Below are positions 22,792 to 27,384 of a stretch of DNA of 27,384 nt, one piece after another. Each line of letters starts with the position of its first letter. Position 1 is the first letter of the stretch. Source of the stretch: a virus. The position numbers were made by a program, and so were the translations under genes. The notes beneath the pieces were generated by a model. The model ran no database searches and was not told the DNA's origin. It saw nothing but the letters and a program-made list of their open reading frames with translations. The DNA is taken from IMG/VR virus record IMGVR_UViG_3300008267_000276, positions 1 to 27,384 of that record; one strand, written 5' to 3'.

Positions 22792-23769
22792 ATGATATTA
22801 TTTCTGTTATCCTTAATGGCCTGTCATGTCAAAGAGGATTATTCTAGGCCTAAAGATGTTGTAGTAGAGATTACTTCGCAAGATCTGGAGGGATATAGTC
22901 CATTACCTACCGACTTCTTTTTACCTGGAGAAGAGGTAAACATAGAGTTAATTTCTCTAGGAAAAAAGCTTTTTAATGAAAAATCACTCTCAGCTAGCAA
23001 TGAGATATCTTGCAGTTCTTGTCATGATTTAACTAAAGCTGGAACAGATCTTCAACAATTTTCAAAGGGACACAACAACTCTTTGACTGGAAGAAACTCC
23101 CCTACAGTATTAAATGCTGCTGGTCATGCTTTCCAGTTTTGGGATGGTAGGGTTATGACTGTAGAGGATCAGGCTTTAGGTCCAATCTTAGCTGCGGGAG
23201 AAATGGCCATGCCAAATGAAGAGTCAGTAGTAGCCCTCTTGAAGTCAAAGCCTGAATATATAGATGGCTTTAAGAAAGCATTTCCAGACCAAATGAATCC
23301 AATTACATTTAAAAATGTTGGAATAGCAATAGGATCATATGAGAGAACCTTGTCTACACCAAGTAGGTGGGATATGTTTCTGGATGGTGACAAGAATGCT
23401 CTTTCAGATGATGAAAAGAAAGGATTTATTACTTTCAATAAGACCGGCTGCGGAACATGTCATAGTGGATCACTACTTGGCGGCCATATGTTTATGAAGG
23501 TAGGAGTGGTTCATCCCTGGCCAAATCAAAGCGATCTAGGCAGATTTGAGGTTACTAAAAATGAAACCGACAAGATGGTGTTCAAAGTACCTTCTTTAAG
23601 AAATGTGGCAGTAACTGGACCATATTTCCACGATGGCTCTGTAGCCAATTTGAATGCAGCAGTAAAAATGATGGCATATTATCAATTAGGAAAAGATCTA
23701 ACAGATGAAGAGGTAGGGCTAATAGAGGTCTGGCTCGGCAGCACATCTGGCGTACTTACAGGAGAATAA
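22792..23769 (+). CDS. Di-haem cytochrome c peroxidase, predicted lipoprotein
   Basis: The 325-residue product has two c-type haem sites, CSSCH (74-78) and CGTCH (220-224), as in bacterial CcpA/MauG-family peroxidases. Other family features are FWDGR (116-120), LGPILAAGEMAM (129-140) and VPSLRNVAVTGPYFHDGS (266-283). The N-terminus is a short hydrophobic leader ending LMAC (Cys11), a lipobox-like site. The enzyme should sit in the periplasm, reduce hydrogen peroxide to water using electrons from cytochrome c, and need the host haem-attachment machinery. It has its own promoter and an AAAGGAG ribosome site. Its presence in a phage-like region is unusual. The family call is firm. Confidence 0.93.
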   Translation: MILFLLSLMACHVKEDYSRPKDVVVEITSQDLEGYSPLPTDFFLPGEEVNIELISLGKKLFNEKSLSASNEISCSSCHDLTKAGTDLQQFSKGHNNSLTGRNSPTVLNAAGHAFQFWDGRVMTVEDQALGPILAAGEMAMPNEESVVALLKSKPEYIDGFKKAFPDQMNPITFKNVGIAIGSYERTLSTPSRWDMFLDGDKNALSDDEKKGFITFNKTGCGTCHSGSLLGGHMFMKVGVVHPWPNQSDLGRFEVTKNETDKMVFKVPSLRNVAVTGPYFHDGSVANLNAAVKMMAYYQLGKDLTDEEVGLIEVWLGSTSGVLTGE

Positions 23770-23771
23770 CT

Positions 23772-24056
23772 ATGGATGATATGGTTCAGGTAGAAGATAA
23801 GGTTGAAACTATAGAGAAAGAAGTTTATACAGTTCTTGCTCAGCAAGATTCTGGGTCAGGCAAATCTTTATTATTCTCTTACACTTCTTTTGATAAGAAA
23901 AGTGCAATGAGTATTGCTAAATCTTTAGCAGAAGAGCATGGTCTAGTAAAAACATCTGGCGACTATTGGACTGACAGAAAAGGTAATAGTATCTCTGTTT
24001 TTAAATTAGAATTAAATAAAAAGCCAATTACAAAAGATTTATTTCCTTTTAACTAG
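23772..24056 (+). CDS. Hypothetical protein downstream of the peroxidase
   Basis: The 94-residue product starts two bases after the peroxidase stop, with GGAG seven bases upstream, so it should be on the same mRNA. It has an acidic N-terminus (MDDMVQVEDKVETIEKEVY), then a beta-alpha-beta pattern with a helix KKSAMSIAKSLAEEHGL. No signal peptide or Cys is seen, so it is probably cytoplasmic and not part of the peroxidase itself. Function unknown. Confidence 0.6.
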   Translation: MDDMVQVEDKVETIEKEVYTVLAQQDSGSGKSLLFSYTSFDKKSAMSIAKSLAEEHGLVKTSGDYWTDRKGNSISVFKLELNKKPITKDLFPFN

Positions 24057-24138
24057 CCCTCTAATGGTATACCGTTATGGATCGAAGATGGAACTATCCT
24101 GAAAGCAATTGTTCTCCGAATCGTATGTCGGCATAGTT

Positions 24139-24181
24139 TGCGGCTTCTAGGGTTAATTTAAAAAGCCGCACTTTTACTCTT
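24139..24181 (+). terminator. Probable intrinsic terminator after the peroxidase unit
   Basis: TGCGGCTT (24139-24146) pairs with AAGCCGCA (24163-24170) around a 16-base loop, followed by CTTTTACTCTTTT. The loop is long, but the stem is GC-rich and the T-rich tail is clear. Confidence 0.65.
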
Positions 24182-24207
24182 TTCTAGGTTTTGATATCTG
24201 GCTATAC

Positions 24208-24221
24208 TACCCCTAGGGGTA
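24208..24221. promoter_or_regulatory. Perfect 14-base palindrome overlapping a ribosome site
   Basis: TACCCCTAGGGGTA is a perfect palindrome directly downstream of TATACT (24203-24208) and ends three bases before the ATG at 24225. Its AGGGG also serves as the ribosome site. It could be an operator for a dimeric repressor or a translational block. Confidence 0.4.
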
Positions 24222-24224
24222 AGA

Positions 24225-24617
24225 ATGAATGATCTGAAATACGAATTTATCGGATGGTGTAAAGATGGTCAGAGCGATAAAATTTGGGGTATCATAGAGT
24301 TATTAGCCCCTCAGGTTCGGGGCACCATACCCATTTCTGGTAAATATCTTGTTTTTTGGGGCAGAAGAGGCGCTAGGTATCAAACAAAAATAATGAAATC
24401 TTTATGTCCAATACGTTATTATTGGCATTCTACCGTCGCCAAAAAGATAGAAGAAAAAATAAAAAAGAAATATATAAAAGTTGATAAACATAAATTAAAA
24501 GATATATACCCAAACTTTGAAAAAGATTTACAAGATCTGACCTTTTGGTCAATGATGACAAAGACAGATAAGCTTTCCATAGAAGAATGGGAAGAGATTA
24601 GAAGAAATATTTTTTAA
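24225..24617 (+). CDS. WGR-like domain protein
   Basis: The 130-residue product has FIGWCKDGQSDKIWGIIEL at the start, KYLVFWGRRGARYQTKI at about 42-58, then a basic helical part and an acidic C-terminal helix. The WGR-RGxxxQTKI block resembles the WGR fold found with PARP and other nucleic-acid proteins and in small phage proteins. The role may be nucleic-acid binding, but this is inference. The ribosome site AGGGG lies inside the palindrome described separately. Confidence 0.65.
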   Translation: MNDLKYEFIGWCKDGQSDKIWGIIELLAPQVRGTIPISGKYLVFWGRRGARYQTKIMKSLCPIRYYWHSTVAKKIEEKIKKKYIKVDKHKLKDIYPNFEKDLQDLTFWSMMTKTDKLSIEEWEEIRRNIF

Positions 24618-24640
24618 ATAAATATATAAAGATAAGAAAA

Positions 24641-24916
24641 ATGATTGAAAAAATTATCTCATGCTCATGTCGCTCACCAGAGCATACATTAACTTATAAT
24701 CTTAATACAGAGGATAGAGAAGTCTATACATCTGTTTTTTTACACCAGTATAGACCATTCTATCAAAGAGTATGGATTGCCGTAAAATATATTTTTGGAT
24801 ATAAATCTAGGTATGGTCATTGGGATTGCTTCTCTGCCGATAGAGAGAAGATTTTAGAGCTAAAAGAATTCTTTGATCTGGCCGTAGAAAAAACAGGAGG
24901 TATCCGTGAGCAATAA
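24641..24916 (+). CDS. Small phage protein with RVWIAVKYIFGY motif
   Basis: The 91-residue product begins with a CSCRSPEH segment, followed by YTSVFLHQYRPFYQRVWIAV and then KYIFGYKSRYGHWDC. I recall this block, from an EH-containing start to a GHWD motif, as a recurrent small phage protein of unknown function. Two Cys and a His near the N-terminus could bind metal. It overlaps the next gene by 11 bases. Confidence 0.7.
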   Translation: MIEKIISCSCRSPEHTLTYNLNTEDREVYTSVFLHQYRPFYQRVWIAVKYIFGYKSRYGHWDCFSADREKILELKEFFDLAVEKTGGIREQ

Positions 24917-25286
24917 TCAAGATTTGTCATTCTACGACTTGATGGGAAATGAGGTAAAGGTTGGAGATACCTTTGTAATTGCCTCTCTAAGCTATAGGAC
25001 GCCTGTTCTAAATCTAGGACTCTTAAAAGAGATTAAGATTTGTAATAAAGTTGCTAGAGTTTATTATCAGGCAGTTGGTAACAGCTATTATAGTGGCGAT
25101 ATTTATTCTTCAAAAACTTACTTTCAATTGGATAAGAAAGTATTTTTAGAAGTAGGAAGTCCAGATTCAAGAAAGATTGAGTGGATATTAAAAATATCAG
25201 ATATAGAATTCCATTTGAATAATAAGAGATTCTCAAAACTTTTCGAAGAAAAAATTAAGCATACAGAGTTAGAGCAGAAGTCCTAG
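24906..25286 (+). CDS. Hypothetical protein
   Basis: The 126-residue product starts with GTG after GGAGG (five-base spacing), inside the end of the upstream gene. It contains DLMGNEVKVGDTFVIASLSYRTPVLNLG, an SH3-like or small beta-barrel pattern near the start, then RVYYQAVGNSYYSGDIYSS and a basic helical C-terminus. I recognise similar starts in small phage proteins but no named family. Confidence 0.65.
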   Translation: MSNNQDLSFYDLMGNEVKVGDTFVIASLSYRTPVLNLGLLKEIKICNKVARVYYQAVGNSYYSGDIYSSKTYFQLDKKVFLEVGSPDSRKIEWILKISDIEFHLNNKRFSKLFEEKIKHTELEQKS

Positions 25287-25318
25287 CCATCAGATGGGAT
25301 TTGAAAAATATAAGTTCG

Positions 25319-25354
25319 CCACCTTGACTTGATCAAGGTGGTGTTTATATTTTT
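25319..25354 (+). terminator. Hairpin terminator overlapping a promoter
   Basis: CCACCTTGA (25319-25327) pairs with TCAAGGTGG (25333-25341) around a five-base loop, followed by TGTTTATATTTTTA. It should end transcription from the genes stopping at 25286. Its left arm contains part of the -35 box of the next promoter. Confidence 0.7.
25324..25351 (+). promoter_or_regulatory. Sigma70-type promoter of the lysS unit
   Basis: TTGACT (25324-25329), a 16-base spacer and TATATT (25346-25351) match the sites at 12831 and 22674 in both sequence and spacing. Predicted initiation near 25358 gives a short leader that keeps the AGGAGG site at 25365. Confidence 0.7.
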
Positions 25355-25375
25355 AGGGAGCCATAGGAGGTCTTA

Positions 25376-25642
25376 TTGAACTTCTGCCCTCCCCTATTTC
25401 ATCCTAAATACTTACCGCTATTTCTCAATAAATATTTTGAAATACAAATAGGTAGATTAAAAGATAGCTGTAGCTATCTTGATATCCATATAAAGTGGAA
25501 TAAAAATACGCATCATGCTGGTTTAGGCTTTGGTATAGAAGTGCTATCTTATTTTCTTGCAATAGATATTTACGATAATCGCCATTGGAATTATGAAGAA
25601 TCAAGATGGGAAGATTACAGCAAGGAGAAATATCATGATTAA
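25376..25642 (+). CDS. Small phage protein upstream of lysyl-tRNA synthetase
   Basis: The 88-residue product starts with TTG after a strong AGGAGG (five-base spacing). It contains NKYFEIQIGRLKDSCSYLDI, then HHAGLGFGIEVLSYFLAIDIYD and RHWNYEESRWEDY. I recall this pattern, with a HAGL turn and a DxRHWNY block, from many small phage proteins without function. Its end overlaps the LysRS start by eight bases, so LysRS may be coupled to it. Confidence 0.7.
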   Translation: MNFCPPLFHPKYLPLFLNKYFEIQIGRLKDSCSYLDIHIKWNKNTHHAGLGFGIEVLSYFLAIDIYDNRHWNYEESRWEDYSKEKYHD

Positions 25643-26924
25643 GAATCAGACTATCTCTGCGATAATTAATGATTCAACCTGGACAGAAACTTCTACTGCT
25701 GGCAGAGTCTTGTCTCATAAGAAGATGGGGTCTGTTTGCTTTGGGTTTATTTCCGATGCAACAGGAAAGATTCAGTATTGCATAAAGAGAGATTCGTTTC
25801 CAGGAGATTACAAGGAGGCTTGCAACTCTGTTACTCGCGGTCAACACATTGCAATAAATGGCACTAGATTTGTTACTGCCGCAGGAGAGCTCACTATTAA
25901 TGTGGTATCCGTTAAGGTTGTTCAGCCATCTTGCTCTGGCCTTGGCGATAAGCATAATGGCATCAGAGATATTGAGACAATCTATCGAGCAAGGTACAAG
26001 GAAACCGCAATTGATTCTGATGCGGCAAAGGTATTTTTGACTCGCTCCGAAATAATTAAGAACCTTAGGATCTATCTTTGGGGCAAGGGATTTATTGAAG
26101 TAGAGACTCCAATACTTACTCCTGTTGCGTCTGGAGCTATGGCAAAGCCGTTTGTCACGCATCACAATGATCTTGATAAGGACTTTTACCTTCGTATTGC
26201 ACCAGAGACAGCACTAAAGGCCATGACTGCTGGCGGGTTTGATAAGATTTTTGAGTGTTCTAAGTCTTTTAGAAATGAAGGATCGGATCGCAGTCATATT
26301 CAAGAATTTACCAGCCTAGAACTATACAATTGTTACGCTGATTATCAGGACAATAAGACTCTATTTCTTGATATGATGCGACACCTACTAACATCTCTTG
26401 GTCACTCAAATCAAAAGATCCATTATGATAATATTGAGCTGGACTTTTCTAATATTCCAACTCTTTTGTATAGAGATCTTTTTGCTCAGCATGGGCTTCC
26501 ATCGCCAGATACTATGGTGCCTTCATATGCAGATGAAGTATTCAAGAAGGTTATCAGGCCAACTATCGTTCAGCCAACAATTATAGAGGACTATCCAGCC
26601 AGAATGTCACCTATGGCAAAGAGAAGGGATGACGACGAAACAACCTGTGAACAATGGCAGCTAATTGTTTGCGGCTGGGAGATTGCAAAGTGCTATTCCG
26701 AAATTGTTTCTGAGTCAATCCAGCGTCAGCTTCTTGAAGATCAGATGTCTCAAAGGGCAAATGGCGACGAAGAGACTATGATGCTTGATGAGAGTTTCCT
26801 TGATGCTCTAGGTTTTGGTGCGCCTCCACAGTCAGGAATTGGCATTGGAATTTGTCGGTTGGTAGCAATTCTGACTAATCAAATTAGCCTTCGTGACGTA
26901 ACTTATTTCCCTCTTATGAGATAG
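25635..26924 (+). CDS. lysS: Lysyl-tRNA synthetase, class II, compact form
   Basis: The ATG at 25635 has AAGGAG seven bases upstream; the ATG at 25593 lies inside the upstream gene. The 429-residue product has an N-terminal OB-fold anticodon domain (about 15-105), and class II motif 1 (about 140-162, ending VETPILTP). Motif 2 is FRNEGSDRSHIQEFTSLELY (212-231) and motif 3 is GIGIGICRL (401-409). PFVTHHNDLDKDFYLRIAPE is a clear LysRS segment. It is shorter than E. coli LysS, lacking the N-terminal helix region and most of the catalytic insert. Several usually fixed residues differ: Lys352 where E. coli has Asn424, Tyr354 for Phe426, and Cys407 for the motif 3 Asp. It should charge tRNA-Lys. Confidence 0.92.
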   Translation: MIKNQTISAIINDSTWTETSTAGRVLSHKKMGSVCFGFISDATGKIQYCIKRDSFPGDYKEACNSVTRGQHIAINGTRFVTAAGELTINVVSVKVVQPSCSGLGDKHNGIRDIETIYRARYKETAIDSDAAKVFLTRSEIIKNLRIYLWGKGFIEVETPILTPVASGAMAKPFVTHHNDLDKDFYLRIAPETALKAMTAGGFDKIFECSKSFRNEGSDRSHIQEFTSLELYNCYADYQDNKTLFLDMMRHLLTSLGHSNQKIHYDNIELDFSNIPTLLYRDLFAQHGLPSPDTMVPSYADEVFKKVIRPTIVQPTIIEDYPARMSPMAKRRDDDETTCEQWQLIVCGWEIAKCYSEIVSESIQRQLLEDQMSQRANGDEETMMLDESFLDALGFGAPPQSGIGIGICRLVAILTNQISLRDVTYFPLMR

Positions 26925-26954
26925 TATATATCGGTATTTTTGGTAATATTTTTG

Positions 26955-26963
26955 TGTTATAAT
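26955..26963 (+). promoter_or_regulatory. Candidate extended -10 promoter
   Basis: TGT followed by TATAAT (26958-26963) is a perfect extended -10 element in the gap after lysS. No good -35 box is present. It would start a short leader before the gene at 27004. Confidence 0.4.
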
Positions 26964-27003
26964 TATATAATGATTCAAATAATTTATTTTCAATGGTTAG
27001 GTT

Positions 27004-27171
27004 ATGTTTCAAAGTCTTGGATGGGATAAGAATAAAAAGCCTAGCTCAAAGCCATGCATTAAAAGCGGACCAAATAAAGGCTATCATCATCCAGAAGGTA
27101 AAGGAGAGTGGGTCTATATTTCTGGAGCATCTTATGAAGAAGTTGACAGGAGAGTGAATAACATGGCCTAG
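27004..27171 (+). CDS. Small hypothetical protein (55 aa)
   Basis: A frame from ATG at 27004 to TAG at 27169-27171 encodes a basic peptide with SKPCIKSGPNKGYHHPEGKG and a C-terminal GEWVYISGASYEEVDRRV. It has a promoter-like element 41 bases upstream, but the ribosome site is weak. The same frame stays open for 31 codons after the TAG. No family is recognised. Confidence 0.5.
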   Translation: MFQSLGWDKNKKPSSKPCIKSGPNKGYHHPEGKGEWVYISGASYEEVDRRVNNMA

Positions 27172-27253
27172 ATAAAGAAACTTGAACCTTTTGGGCTAAG
27201 ATTTGGCGTGACAAATTTAGACGGCGTGGAGTCTATCTGGGTGTGGAGGGAGA

Positions 27254-27384
27254 GTGGGAAAAAGTAAGGCAACAGCCATTGGAAAGATTACGTCTTTAAG
27301 ACGGATAAATGCCGAAGGATTACTTTTTCATGGAGAAGGAACCAGGTTAGTTTCTAACTTTGTCTATGATGAATATAGCGATCA
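27254..27384 (+). CDS. Possible start of a further gene, cut by the window end
   Basis: A frame from GTG at 27254 is open to the last base, with GGAGGG a few bases upstream. The visible product starts MGKSKATAIGKITSLRRINA and contains GLLFHGEGTR. Only 43 codons are visible and the start spacing is short, so this is tentative. The stretch 27172-27253 holds only the in-frame extension discussed under findings. Confidence 0.35.
   Translation, partial: MGKSKATAIGKITSLRRINAEGLLFHGEGTRLVSNFVYDEYSD

Noticed and set aside
25674-26165. Long minus-strand frame of 163 codons.
   Set aside because: It lies antisense inside the clear LysRS gene and has no recognisable motif.
1-27384. tRNA genes, CRISPR arrays, insertion sequences, integrase and attachment sites.
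   Set aside because: By eye I found no T-loop and acceptor-stem pairing, no regularly spaced repeats and no transposase or integrase motifs; a tRNA-finding program could still reveal a diverged tRNA.

Overview
The window reads as part of a large (jumbo) tailed-phage genome or a very similar virus-like replicon. It is AT-rich and densely packed. Many short genes abut or overlap by ATGA, TAATG or TGATG. Phage-type families recur: a DUF3310 domain, a DUF6915-like protein, a KFGSLRFY zinc protein, a WGR-like protein, an HNH nuclease and fibre-like virion proteins. These are mixed with enzymes normally found in cells: lysyl-tRNA synthetase, adenylosuccinate lyase, ClpP, a heat-shock-type sigma factor, thioredoxin and a di-haem cytochrome c peroxidase. 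I see no terminase, portal, capsid or polymerase gene, so the phage assignment is an inference from gene style. Two proteins carry bacterial lipoprotein signals and one needs periplasmic haem attachment, which suggests a Gram-negative, respiring host. TAG, TAA and TGA all behave as stops.

Layout. Positions 1-894 hold the 3' part of an acidic-tailed protein, followed by a strong terminator. Positions 1115-3261 are the only minus-strand block: a peptidoglycan-binding SGNH hydrolase, a Cys-rich protein with a short helical N-terminus, and a lipoprotein trypsin-like protease. Everything after that is on the plus strand. Positions 3300-5878 hold a permuted papain-like hydrolase, a membrane-anchored protein, a pyrophosphatase-like protein and a large unknown. 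Positions 5968-10186 hold a phage protein with a conserved C-terminus, a small cupin, a cytidine-deaminase-fold enzyme, several small unknowns and an RpoH-like sigma factor closed by a terminator.

Positions 10287-12774 hold an acidic protein, a DUF3310 fusion, an unknown and ClpP. Positions 12831-17991 begin at a clear sigma70-type promoter and include a SPOUT RNA methyltransferase, a two-helix membrane peptide (14122-14295), a metallophosphoesterase, PurB and small unknowns. Positions 17992-18246 are a non-coding stretch with a stable hairpin. Positions 18247-20669 hold an HNH nuclease, a zinc protein, thioredoxin and a membrane protein. Positions 20728-22666 hold two likely virion or fibre proteins. 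Positions 22674-24056 hold the cytochrome c peroxidase under its own promoter plus a small unknown. Positions 24225-26924 hold WGR-like and other small phage proteins, then LysRS. The last 460 bases hold a 55-codon gene and the possible start of another.

How the genes could work together (inference): the sigma factor redirects transcription. LysRS and the RNA methylase support translation. PurB and the deaminase-fold and pyrophosphatase-like proteins adjust nucleotide pools. ClpP and thioredoxin act on proteins. The SGNH, papain-like and protease genes act on or in the envelope. The peroxidase could protect the infected cell from peroxide. A recurring promoter pattern, TTGAC(N)-16 bp-TATATT, precedes at least three units.
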